Positions 8,655 to 16,427 of a DNA stretch of 50,161 nt are shown one piece after another. The stretch comes from Bradyrhizobium sp. S69 (GTDB lineage: Bacteria; Pseudomonadota; Alphaproteobacteria; Rhizobiales; Xanthobacteraceae). The stretch is from positions 165,677 through 215,837 of the forward strand of contig NZ_LMUK01000025.1 in the NCBI RefSeq assembly GCF_009766005.1, given 5' to 3'. A program made the translations under genes and the position numbers. Under the pieces are notes generated by a model, which was not told the DNA's origin, searched no databases, and saw only the letters and a list, made by a program, of their open reading frames with translations. The stretch's first letter is position 1, and each line of letters opens with the position of its first letter.

Positions 8655-9551
8655 ATGGTTTCGACGACCACCTCGGAGATCGCGTGGCCGCGTCCGGGGA
8701 TGGCGGGCTGTATGTTCTGCCGGATCATTCGGGACACAAGGGGCGTCACGCTCGATCACGCCCAACGATTCAATTTCTTCCCGGCGTCGCCGCTGTGCAG
8801 CGTGGCCTGGCTGCTCGCCGGTGACTGCCATTTGATTGACGGGCCGGACCAGATCGAGCGTCCCTGGACTGGCGCAAGGCTGCCCAAGCTTGCCTTCTTT
8901 GGGCCGCAGCTCGGTCCGCTCGCCAGTTGGAACCCAAGGGAGACCTACGCGATGACGATCACGTTCTACCCCGACGCGTTGTCGGCGATGACCGGGCTCG
9001 ATCTGAGCCCGTTCGCAGGACGCATGGTGCCGGCGGAAGAAGTCTTGCCGCAACCGCTTCTGGAGCCCTGCCGCGAGCTGTTCGATTCGATCGTGCGCGA
9101 CGGAGCCGAGCGCGCGTTCTCGGTGCTTGAAGACAGCATCGAGACCCTATGGGCGAGCACGCGCCCTGCCGGGACCAGGCCGATGCGATCGATCGAAGAC
9201 TGGAGCGCGAGCCTCGTGCGCCGGGCTGCGCTCACCGATCTTGGACGCAGCACAAGGCAAATCGCACGGCGGGTCAAAGCATGGACCGGCGCCAACCAGC
9301 GCGACCTGCACGGCCTTGGCCACACCGAGCAACTCTATGCCAGATGGCACGAGGCGACCGAGAACGGCGATGTCGACTGGGCCGGGCTAGCCGCGGCGTC
9401 GGGATTTGCCGACCAGGCGCATATGATCAGGCAGATGCGGCGGCATACCGGCTTCACGCCGGAGCAATTGCGCCAGAGCGCGAGAGACGACGAGGCCTTC
9501 TGGGGTTATCGGCTGCTTGGACAATATTTTGCGCAGCCGAAGGGTGAGTAG
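8655..9551 (+). CDS. AraC family transcriptional regulator
   Basis: 298 aa from the ATG at 8655, which follows GGGAGG at 7 bp; a GTG two codons upstream is less well placed. The N-terminal 170 residues form a sensing domain without a recognised motif. The C-terminal domain (about 200-285) has the two AraC helix-turn-helices; the second is DWAGLAAASGFADQAHMIRQMRRHTGFTPEQLR, close to the family consensus. It is divergent from the cytochrome P450 with a short shared promoter region, so control of the P450 and itself is the natural inference. Inducer unknown. Confidence 0.88.
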   Translation: MVSTTTSEIAWPRPGMAGCMFCRIIRDTRGVTLDHAQRFNFFPASPLCSVAWLLAGDCHLIDGPDQIERPWTGARLPKLAFFGPQLGPLASWNPRETYAMTITFYPDALSAMTGLDLSPFAGRMVPAEEVLPQPLLEPCRELFDSIVRDGAERAFSVLEDSIETLWASTRPAGTRPMRSIEDWSASLVRRAALTDLGRSTRQIARRVKAWTGANQRDLHGLGHTEQLYARWHEATENGDVDWAGLAAASGFADQAHMIRQMRRHTGFTPEQLRQSARDDEAFWGYRLLGQYFAQPKGE

Positions 9552-9629
9552 GCCGCCGGCTCGGCGCGTTGCTGGATTGGCACAGGGCTTGCTCGATACG
9601 GCCGATCCTCAAGCCCCGCGAGCACCGCC

Positions 9630-10877
9630 ATGTCCCTGGATATCCTGATCAAGAATGTAGCCCTCGCGAATATCGAAGGCTTGCGCGATATCGGCATCGC
9701 CAAGGGACGCTTCGTCGGCATTGAAAAAAGCCTGTCCCAGCCCGCCGCGCTGGTGCTCGATGCCGATGGCCGGATGGCGGTGCCCGGTTTTGTCGAGCCG
9801 CATATTCATCTCGACAAGGCGCTGATCTCCGAGCGCGCGCCGGTCAATGTTTCGGGGACGCTGACCGAGGCGATCGAGATCCTCTGGGAGATCAAGCGCA
9901 ATTACACAATTGAAGAAATCGCCGACCGCGCCTCACGCGTGCTGACGCGCGCCATCGAAAATGGCGTGTCGCGGTTGCGCAGCCATGTCGACGTCGATCC
10001 GATCGGAGGTACCCGTCCGGCGGAAGGCGTGATCCGCGCCCGCGACCGCTTTCGCGATCTGATCGATATCCAGATCGTCGCGTTTCCGCAGGAAGGCATC
10101 GTCAAATCGCCGGGAACCGAAGCGCTGATGCGGCAGGTGATGCGGCTCGGCGTCGATGTGGTCGGCGGCATGCCGTTCAACGAAGCCTCGCCACAGGATA
10201 GCCGCCGGCACATCGAAATCGTGTTCGACATCGCCCGCGAGTTCGACGCCGATATCGACATGCATGTCGACGAGACCGATGACCCGGCGGCGCGCACGCT
10301 GGAAATCGTGGCGGAATTGACCGTCAGCCATGGCTGGCAGGGGCGGGTGACCGCCGGCCATACCTGTGCGCTCGCAGGCTACCCGCGCGACTATGCCGAT
10401 CATGTCATTGCCCGGCTTCGCGATGCCAACGTCAACATGATCGCGAACCCCGCCACCAATCTGATGCTGCAAGGCCGGCTCGACGATTATCCGAAGCGGC
10501 GCGGCGTCACCCAGGTCAAGGAACTGCTCGCCGCCGGCGTCAATGTCGCCTGTGGCCAGGACTGCGTGCACGACACGTTTTATCCGTTCGGCCAGAACGA
10601 CCCGCTGGAGATCGCGTTTCTGCTCTGCCACGCCTCGCATATGAGCCAGCCTGCGGAAATTCTCACCGTGATGGATATGGTCACCGGCAACGGCGCCAAG
10701 GCCCTGCGCGTTGCCGATTTCGGCGTCGCGGTCGGTGGCGTCGCGGATCTGGTCGTGCTCGACGCCCGCGACGCGCGTGAGGCCTTCACGACCCGAACGC
10801 CGCGGCGCTGGGTGATCCGTAGAGGTCGTCTGATCGCCGAAGCCAAAGTCGAGCGGCAGCGTTATTTCGATCGCTGA
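9630..10877 (+). CDS. Amidohydrolase, cytosine-deaminase-like (CodA subgroup)
   Basis: 415 aa TIM-barrel metal hydrolase of the amidohydrolase superfamily. Motifs: metal ligands EPHIHLDKAL (His58, His60), DMHVDETDD in mid-protein, AGHTCAL, the CodA-like block ANPATNLMLQGRLDDYPKRRG, and GQDCVHDTFYPFGQND with the catalytic Asp. CodA deaminates cytosine to uracil, but many members act on other pyrimidines, creatinine or isoguanine, so the substrate is open. The gene starts 78 bp after the AraC gene and could be cotranscribed with it, and it is convergent with the NAD-kinase-like gene. Confidence 0.85.
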   Translation: MSLDILIKNVALANIEGLRDIGIAKGRFVGIEKSLSQPAALVLDADGRMAVPGFVEPHIHLDKALISERAPVNVSGTLTEAIEILWEIKRNYTIEEIADRASRVLTRAIENGVSRLRSHVDVDPIGGTRPAEGVIRARDRFRDLIDIQIVAFPQEGIVKSPGTEALMRQVMRLGVDVVGGMPFNEASPQDSRRHIEIVFDIAREFDADIDMHVDETDDPAARTLEIVAELTVSHGWQGRVTAGHTCALAGYPRDYADHVIARLRDANVNMIANPATNLMLQGRLDDYPKRRGVTQVKELLAAGVNVACGQDCVHDTFYPFGQNDPLEIAFLLCHASHMSQPAEILTVMDMVTGNGAKALRVADFGVAVGGVADLVVLDARDAREAFTTRTPRRWVIRRGRLIAEAKVERQRYFDR

Positions 10878-10909
10878 CGGGGCCCGCTGGCGGATGAGGA
10901 CGCAAGACG

Positions 10910-11845
10910 TCAGACGATCAGCCGGCCTTCTCGGTCGGCGACCGTGATTTGCACCTCGGTCCCTGAATTGAATTCGAGGCGGTCGGCTTCGATGCCGTCG
11001 CTGAAGATGACGCCGTTTTCCGGCATCAGCGAACGCACACGCAGCCGATCCGACTGCTTCAGCTCGCCGTAGACGAGGGTCGTCTTGGAGGTCCGGCTTG
11101 GAAACGGCTCGCGGACCGCGAACCGCAATTGGTGGCTGTCCCAGGGCAGCGGCAAATAAGGAGGGCCCGCGGCGGCACTGCCGAACGCTCCGGCGATCGC
11201 GAGCGAGCCGGTGACGATGCTCTTGAACCATGCGGTCGAGCCGAGGCCGGTGGATACGATCAGCCCGCTCGACGACTGCGTCTCCTTGCGTTCGCCATCG
11301 GCAATTTCATAGATCGCGGAGGTGTGGGAGCGGGCGCCGATAAAGACGTCGTTGACGGCGTAGAGCACCTGTCCGTCGGTCAGCGCGGCCTTGGCCATGG
11401 TCACCGTCTTGAAGGGACGTTTCTCCGCCGCGACCTCTCGCAACAACGCGGGCAGGTCGTCCGCCACGAACGGCAGCAGGATGCCGTCATAGCGCGCCGC
11501 ATCGGGGTTGAGGCCGATCAACGGGTGGCCGTCGAGATACTTCATGGTGTTGGCGACCACGCCGTCCTGACCGAGCGCGACCACGATATCGGAGGGGCCG
11601 AACATGAAGTTCGGCAGGAAGCTGCGCTCGATGATCTGGTAGCGGCCCCATTGCTCCAGCGTTTGCACGGTGCGCTGCTGCTGTTGCAGGTAGACGTCGT
11701 GCTCGCGCTGGTAGTCGGAGAAGTCGGCGCCCAGATGCTCGACATAAAACCTGGCCTGATCCGCCGTCAGGAATTTCGCGATCAGGTCCTCGAGCCTGGT
11801 CTTGCGGGTGACCAGCACCACCTTGCGATCACGGTCGGCGGGCAT
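10910..11845 (-). CDS. NAD-kinase-like protein with variant GQDG motif
   Basis: About 311 aa. The fold signature of ATP-NAD kinases is visible: SDIVVALGQDGVVANTMKYL (catalytic Asp94 within GQDG, where NAD kinases have GGDG), then PLIGLNPD, and a C-terminal beta domain with SSSGLIVSTGLGSTAW, the equivalent of the NAD-binding STGSTA loop, and an SDGIEAD loop. It probably phosphorylates NAD(H) or a related nucleotide, but the Gly-to-Gln change in the phosphate-binding motif leaves this uncertain. The ATG at 11845 is chosen because GAGG lies 6 bp before it; it overlaps the end of the SPFH gene by 17 bp, so the two form one operon. The neighbouring NrtR-like regulator also points to NAD metabolism. 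Confidence 0.75.
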   Translation of the reverse strand: MPADRDRKVVLVTRKTRLEDLIAKFLTADQARFYVEHLGADFSDYQREHDVYLQQQQRTVQTLEQWGRYQIIERSFLPNFMFGPSDIVVALGQDGVVANTMKYLDGHPLIGLNPDAARYDGILLPFVADDLPALLREVAAEKRPFKTVTMAKAALTDGQVLYAVNDVFIGARSHTSAIYEIADGERKETQSSSGLIVSTGLGSTAWFKSIVTGSLAIAGAFGSAAAGPPYLPLPWDSHQLRFAVREPFPSRTSKTTLVYGELKQSDRLRVRSLMPENGVIFSDGIEADRLEFNSGTEVQITVADREGRLIV

Positions 11846-12875
11846 GGACGACCTCGGCAGGCTTCGGCTTTTCCAGCAGGGTCTGAAGCAGGTCCGGCGA
11901 CACGTTGAGCTGGCCGATCCGTTCGGCGCGCTCGGCAATTCCGGTAAAGGCCTGGGCGATCAACTGGGCCGGTTGCATGCCGGCGGCGGCCAGCGCCTGG
12001 ATCACCTTGGTATCGACGCCCTCGAAGATTTTCATCAGCGCGCCGACCCGGTAGGCCTCGGCGTCGGCCAGCGTCCTTGTGTTGCCGGCATTGAGTTCGA
12101 CAAAATCCTTGCGCTTGCCCTCAAGGGTAATGTCCGCGACCATTCCGGCTTCCCGCAGCTCGTTCTTCTTGGCCACGACGCTGGCTTCCGCATCCATCTG
12201 GGTTTCCCGGATCGATCGTTTCTTCTGCTCGACCGCGATTTCGGTGTCGAGCTCACTTTCGCGAATGGCGCGTTCGCGCTCCACCGCGAAATTGCGCCGG
12301 GCAAAGATCGCCTCGTCGGCGTTCTTGAGGATCGCTTCACGCGCCTCGGCTTCGAGCGCCTTGGCGGTATCGGGTGTCGGCTTCACGCCGCGTATAGATA
12401 CCCCGAGGATCTCCAGGCCGAGCGATGCGATGTCGGCGCGGCCGGTGAGCCCGGTTGCGATGATGTTGGCGATGCGATCGGAAGCCTGCAGCGCCTCCTT
12501 GAGCGGCAGCTCCTTGACGGCCTGTTGCGCCAGAACTTCCACGGTCCCCAAAATGCGCTGCGGCAGTTTCTCCGGGTCATCCGACTCGTAGGTTTTGCCG
12601 TCCGCCTTGAGGGTGAAGTTGAGCATCGAGGCGGCGTGCTTGGGTTCGCTGATGCGATAGGTGACGTGGCCCTGGATGGTGAGGGCCTGAAAGTCGCGCG
12701 CGGTCTGCTGGAAGATGAAGGCGGCGTCGCGGCTGCCGATCGGCACGGCGACCAGCGAGGTCACCGGTGCGTAATAGAACGTGGAAAGGCCGGCGCCTTC
12801 CTGGGTCACTTTCCCGGCGCGGTATTTCATCAGATAGGTGGTGGGCTGGGCCTTGTGGAATCGGATCCCGAACAT
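11829..12875 (-). CDS. SPFH domain (prohibitin/stomatin-like) protein
   Basis: 348 aa. Residues about 1-190 form an SPFH/band-7 domain (AFIFQQTARDFQALTIQG, followed by RILGTVEVLAQQAVKELPL and ILGVSIRGVKPTPD). Residues about 190-265 are a long charged coiled coil, typical of proteins that assemble into membrane-associated rings. No clear transmembrane helix is visible at the N terminus, so membrane contact would be peripheral. GGAGG precedes the ATG at good spacing. It is the first gene of an operon with the NAD-kinase-like gene and divergent from the NrtR-like gene. Its molecular role is unknown; a scaffold for the downstream enzyme is only a guess. Confidence 0.85.
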   Translation of the reverse strand: MFGIRFHKAQPTTYLMKYRAGKVTQEGAGLSTFYYAPVTSLVAVPIGSRDAAFIFQQTARDFQALTIQGHVTYRISEPKHAASMLNFTLKADGKTYESDDPEKLPQRILGTVEVLAQQAVKELPLKEALQASDRIANIIATGLTGRADIASLGLEILGVSIRGVKPTPDTAKALEAEAREAILKNADEAIFARRNFAVERERAIRESELDTEIAVEQKKRSIRETQMDAEASVVAKKNELREAGMVADITLEGKRKDFVELNAGNTRTLADAEAYRVGALMKIFEGVDTKVIQALAAAGMQPAQLIAQAFTGIAERAERIGQLNVSPDLLQTLLEKPKPAEVVHARRP

Positions 12876-12886
12876 GCAATCCTCCT

Positions 12887-12943
12887 ACTAAGTGTGTCTG
12901 AACAACTAATTAAGTTGGACAGTACAACTAAGTGTGTTATTGT
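12887..12943. promoter_or_regulatory. Divergent promoter/operator region of the NrtR-like regulator
   Basis: Three related sites: ACTAAGTGTGT at 12887-12897, the palindrome CAACT-AATTA-AGTTG at 12903-12917, and ACTAAGTGTGT again at 12927-12937, exactly 40 bp from the first (about four helical turns). TTGGAC (12915-12920) and TATTGT (12938-12943) are 17 bp apart and form a good promoter for the Nudix gene; it overlaps the operator copies, as expected for a repressor. Confidence 0.65.
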
Positions 12944-12987
12944 CAAGCGTCGAGATTGGAAATGACCTGACTAGCTTTGGGATGTCT

Positions 12988-13704
12988 ATGCCTATGTCCA
13001 AGTTGAAGGAATCACTTGATTTTCCGCGACCGTTGACCACGGTCGATGGGGTCGTTTTTGCGATCAGGGACGATGCGCTTCACGTCCTGCTGGTGCAGCG
13101 GGCGGCAGGCGAGGGTGAACCGTTTCCGGGTTCCTGGGCCTTGCCGGGAGGTTTTGTCGACACCGTCAGGGACAACAGCTTGGAGGCCTGTGCGATCCGC
13201 AAGCTGAAGGAAAAGACCGGCGTCGTCAGTCCGTATCTCGAGCAATTGGGAAGCTGGGGCAGCGCCACGCGGGATCCGCGCGGCTGGTCCGCGACGCATG
13301 CCTATTTTGCGCTATTGCCGGCGGTGCCGACGCGCGACCAGCACGCTGCCGACGCCGAATGGTTTGCGGTGACCGCGGGCAGGGTCAAACCGAAACTCGC
13401 GTTCGATCACGGCGATATTCTCCAAGCCGCGATCCAGCGCCTGCGCAGCAAGGTCGAGTATACGTCGCTGCCGGCCTATTTGATGCCGCAAGAGTTCACG
13501 CTGCCGGATTTGCAGCGGGTCTATGAGATCGTGCTTGATCGGGTGTTGGAGAAGAGCGCGTTCCGCGCGCGGATGCTCGCGGCGGACCTGATCGAGCCGC
13601 TGGCAAGGATGCGCAAGGGACCCAATCGGCCTGCGCAGCTTTACCGGCTCAAGAAGGCAAAATCACCGGTCTATTTCGCCAGGACCTTCAATCCGCCGGG
13701 CTGA
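12988..13704 (+). CDS. NrtR-like Nudix-domain transcriptional regulator
   Basis: About 238 aa. Residues 15-150 are a Nudix domain with FPGSWALPGGFVDT, but the Nudix box (54-79) is degenerate: the catalytic REUxEE segment reads RKLKEKTGV, losing two glutamates. Residues about 160-238 form a winged helix (EFTLPDLQRVYEIVLDRVLEKSAFRARML). This is the layout of NrtR, which binds ADP-ribose or related nucleotides and represses NAD-metabolism genes. It is divergent from the SPFH/NAD-kinase-like operon with repeated operators between. Three closely spaced ATG codons (12982, 12988, 12994) make the start uncertain; GGGA at 12979 favours one of the last two. Its 3' end overlaps the HxlR gene by 17 bp on the other strand. 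Confidence 0.82.
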   Translation: MPMSKLKESLDFPRPLTTVDGVVFAIRDDALHVLLVQRAAGEGEPFPGSWALPGGFVDTVRDNSLEACAIRKLKEKTGVVSPYLEQLGSWGSATRDPRGWSATHAYFALLPAVPTRDQHAADAEWFAVTAGRVKPKLAFDHGDILQAAIQRLRSKVEYTSLPAYLMPQEFTLPDLQRVYEIVLDRVLEKSAFRARMLAADLIEPLARMRKGPNRPAQLYRLKKAKSPVYFARTFNPPG

Positions 13705-14107
13705 CCGGCAACGGCTCGATCGCGGAATGACTTCTGGCGAAGTCGCGCAGAGCCACCAGAACGGGACGAAGGGCTTCGCCGCCTTGCGTCAGCCGATAGT
13801 CGACGTGAGGCGGGACCTCGGCGTGATCGGTCCTCAACACAAGACCATCGGTCTCCAGGTCACGGAGCTGCTGGATCAGCACCTTGTGCGAAACGCCCGA
13901 AAGGCTGCGTTGCAACTCGGCGAACCTCAGCACGGGCCGTTCGAACAGCCGGAATAAAATATCCAGCTTCCAACGGCCATCAAGCATGGCGACGGTGTTT
14001 CGGACCATAGCCGCTGAGCCTCCCGGCCCCAGGCAAGACGCTTCCGCGGAGGGGGTGGCAGGCACCTTAAGGTACGTACTTGCGGTCATCTCTCTAGATC
14101 CAGACAT
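13688..14107 (-). CDS. HxlR family transcriptional regulator
   Basis: 139 aa. HxlR winged helix: DGRWKLDILFRLFERPVLRFAELQRSLSGVSHKVLIQQLRDLETDGLVLR, followed by the wing ending in YRLTQGGEAL. Cys25, just before the domain, is at the position where redox-sensing members (HypR/YodB type) carry their reactive cysteine. I keep the start at 14107 because AGGA lies 7 bp upstream; an internal Met at 14089 is possible. It is divergent from an aldo/keto reductase with only 33 bp between starts, so control of that reductase by electrophile or redox stress is a reasonable inference. Confidence 0.88.
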   Translation of the reverse strand: MSGSREMTASTYLKVPATPSAEASCLGPGGSAAMVRNTVAMLDGRWKLDILFRLFERPVLRFAELQRSLSGVSHKVLIQQLRDLETDGLVLRTDHAEVPPHVDYRLTQGGEALRPVLVALRDFARSHSAIEPLPVSPAD

Positions 14108-14140
14108 TGAAGCGTCCTGAGGGAATGGGGGCGAAGGAGG

Positions 14141-15100
14141 ATGAGCGTGAAACGTCGCTTACTCGGCAAGCATACTGGATTGACCGCATCTGCGCTCGCC
14201 CTCGGCACGGGTCGACTCGGGATAGATCGCGACGGAGCGACCGACGACAACGCCGCGCAGCGTGTCTTGCGAGCGTTCGCCGAAGCTGGTGGGGATTTGT
14301 TCGACACCTCCAGCGCGTATCAACTCGGAGCCTCCGAGGAACGTCTTGGCACCTTCCTGGCCGATGCCGGGCGTGACCGCTTCATTATCGCTTCGAAGTA
14401 TGGTCGTACGGCCCAGTCGGCGCCAGTGCCGTCGCTGGTGGGCAGCCATCGCAAGGCGATGTTGACGGACCTCGAGGGTAGCCTGCGGCGGCTGCGGACC
14501 GATCGGATCGATATCTACATGCCGCACTTTGACGACGGGCGCACCTCGATCGAAGAGATCATGGCTGGGCTGGACGATCTGGTGCGAACGGGCAAGATCG
14601 TTCACATCGCTCTGACCAATTTCCCTGCCTGGCGCATCGCCGAGGCTGCCATGCTGGCCGAATGCCGGAATTGGGCGCCGTTGGCGGCTGTGCAGCTTGA
14701 GTACAGCCTGTTGGAACGGGACGCCGATCGCGAGCATCTTCCATTGGCTCGGGCGCGGGGCCTCGGGATCATGGCCTATTCGCCGTTGGGTGGAGGGCGA
14801 CTTTCGCAACGACTGCGCAATCGATCCGAAAATGACATTCTGGCGTCTGCGTTAGCGGACGTCTCCACCGAGATGGAGGCCGATTTCTCCGCAGTCGCGC
14901 TGGCGTGGGTACAGAGTAAAGGCATGATCCCGATCCTGGGTCCTCGCAATGAAGCGCAGCTCGCCGACGGTTTAGCGGCAGGAAGGATGACTCTGTCCGC
15001 CGAGCAAATAGAGCGCCTGAATGCGTGCAGCGAACCGTATCGCGGACAGCCTTACGAAGTGCTGTCGCAGGTTCGCGACCGGCTGATGCCGGTGGAATAA
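14141..15100 (+). CDS. Aldo/keto reductase
   Basis: 319 aa (beta/alpha)8 NADPH-dependent oxidoreductase. The catalytic tetrad is complete: Asp55 and Tyr60 in FDTSSAY, Lys86 in IIASKYG, His129 in IYMPHF. The C-terminal GPRNEAQL is the 2'-phosphate/NADPH-binding segment. GGAGG abuts the ATG at 14141, so a GTG at 14147 (third codon) has the better spacing and may be the real start. It is divergent from the HxlR regulator and probably reduces carbonyls or reactive aldehydes in the cytoplasm. Specific substrate not known. Confidence 0.88.
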   Translation: MSVKRRLLGKHTGLTASALALGTGRLGIDRDGATDDNAAQRVLRAFAEAGGDLFDTSSAYQLGASEERLGTFLADAGRDRFIIASKYGRTAQSAPVPSLVGSHRKAMLTDLEGSLRRLRTDRIDIYMPHFDDGRTSIEEIMAGLDDLVRTGKIVHIALTNFPAWRIAEAAMLAECRNWAPLAAVQLEYSLLERDADREHLPLARARGLGIMAYSPLGGGRLSQRLRNRSENDILASALADVSTEMEADFSAVALAWVQSKGMIPILGPRNEAQLADGLAAGRMTLSAEQIERLNACSEPYRGQPYEVLSQVRDRLMPVE

Positions 15101-15105
15101 TGACG

Positions 15106-15744
15106 CTATTTCGCGCGTCGCGGCGGCGCCGCCGGCTTCTTCGGTCTATCGGCGTTGCTATCGACCTTGCTTCGCACGCGAAGACCATCGACGAAGACGT
15201 CGACCAGCCGCATGACGCTGTCCTGCCAGCCCGGCCGGTCGTGCAGATAGCACATGCCGATCAGGGCGCGCAGCACGTCCTCGGCGCTGATATCGTCGCG
15301 GATATCGCCGGCGGCGATGGCGCGCGCGAGCAACGCGCCGACGGCGTTGATCAGGCGTTCGAACGTACCGGCATAGATTTCTGACGAGCCGTCGACCGTG
15401 AGCGCCAGCGCCGCCAGCATGCCTTTCTTGGTGGCTATGAAGGTGACACAGGATTGCAGCCAGCGGCGCAGCGCCTCGACCGGGTCGGCTTCACTTTTCA
15501 ATTGTTCCGCCAGTTCGGTGAGCTGCTGCACTTCGCGCCGATAGACCGCCTCGAACAAATCCTCGCGGGTCGGGAAGTGGCGATACAGCGTGCCGATGCC
15601 GACCCCGGCGCGTTTGGCCACGGCCTCCAGGCTCGCGTCCGGACCGCCGGCGCTGAACACGGCCTTGGCGGCCTCCAGCACGCGCTCGCGATTGCGGACC
15701 GCATCGGCGCGGGGCTTTCGGACGGTTTCTGCGGAATGTGACAT
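15106..15744 (-). CDS. TetR family transcriptional regulator
   Basis: 212 aa. The N-terminal TetR HTH is canonical: RERVLEAAKAVFSAGGPDASLEAVAKRAGVGIGTLYRHFPTREDLFEAVY (residues about 18-67). The C-terminal ligand domain is helical and ends in a basic, proline-rich tail. It is divergent from the molybdenum hydroxylase operon (about 155 bp between starts) with an imperfect palindrome near its start, so it probably represses that operon in the absence of an inducer, perhaps an aldehyde or N-heterocycle. Confidence 0.9.
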   Translation of the reverse strand: MSHSAETVRKPRADAVRNRERVLEAAKAVFSAGGPDASLEAVAKRAGVGIGTLYRHFPTREDLFEAVYRREVQQLTELAEQLKSEADPVEALRRWLQSCVTFIATKKGMLAALALTVDGSSEIYAGTFERLINAVGALLARAIAAGDIRDDISAEDVLRALIGMCYLHDRPGWQDSVMRLVDVFVDGLRVRSKVDSNADRPKKPAAPPRRAK

Positions 15745-15756
15745 CTGACTAATTTA

Positions 15757-15774
15757 GGTATCTTTTTTGATATC
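15757..15774. promoter_or_regulatory. Possible TetR operator before the molybdenum hydroxylase
   Basis: GGTATC and GATATC flank a run of six T about 15 bp upstream of the TetR start. The arms match imperfectly (TATC/GATA core), so this is tentative. The rest of the divergent region has GGAGG/CCTCC around GCG near 15792 and no obvious -35/-10. Confidence 0.35.
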
Positions 15775-15899
15775 GTGCCCCCTTGTAAACGGAGGGCGCC
15801 TCCATATTTGCCGTTTCAGCACCGAACCTGGACAGGCCCGCCGAACCAACAGCGGCGGCCGGGGTTCAATGTCGACCATAGCATTGATCGGAGCACTGC

Positions 15900-16427
15900 A
15901 TGAAGTTCCCTATCACCCTGACCGTTAACGGTGTGCCGCATAGCATCGACCTCGACGATCCCAGGGTCACGCTGCTCGATCTCTTGCGCGAGCGTCTGCA
16001 TCTCACCGGCACCAAGAAGGGCTGCGACCGCGGTCAGTGCGGCGCCTGCACCGTCATTCTCGACGGACGGCGGATCAATTCGTGCCTGACCCTGGCGGTG
16101 AGCCACGACGGCGCCGACGTCCTCACCATCGAAGGTGTCGCCAGCGGCAACGAACTGCATCCGATGCAAGCCGCCTTCATCGCGCATGATGGTTTGCAGT
16201 GCGGATTCTGCACGCCCGGCCAGATCATGAGCGCGATCGGCCTCGTGATGGAAGGCCATGCCGGCGACGATCCCGAGCGGGTGCGCGAAGGCATGAGCGG
16301 AAACCTCTGCCGCTGCGGCGCCTATGCCGGGATCACCGAGGCGGTGCTCGAAGCGCAGCGGAAGATGGCCAATCCCGACAAACCCGATCTTGCCAAACCC
16401 GATCACGTCAAGGAGCGCGCGGCATGA
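15900..16427 (+). CDS. Molybdenum hydroxylase, [2Fe-2S] subunit (PaoA/XdhC/CoxS-like)
   Basis: 175 aa. N-terminal plant-type ferredoxin cluster: Cys42, Cys47, Cys50, Cys62. Second, helical [2Fe-2S] domain: Cys101, Cys104, Cys137, Cys139 (CGFCTPGQ ... NLCRCGAY). It transfers electrons from the Mo centre to the FAD subunit. There is no twin-arginine signal, unlike E. coli PaoA, so the enzyme should be cytoplasmic. GGAG lies 6 bp before the ATG. ATGA overlap with the next gene shows translational coupling. Confidence 0.93.
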   Translation: MKFPITLTVNGVPHSIDLDDPRVTLLDLLRERLHLTGTKKGCDRGQCGACTVILDGRRINSCLTLAVSHDGADVLTIEGVASGNELHPMQAAFIAHDGLQCGFCTPGQIMSAIGLVMEGHAGDDPERVREGMSGNLCRCGAYAGITEAVLEAQRKMANPDKPDLAKPDHVKERAA

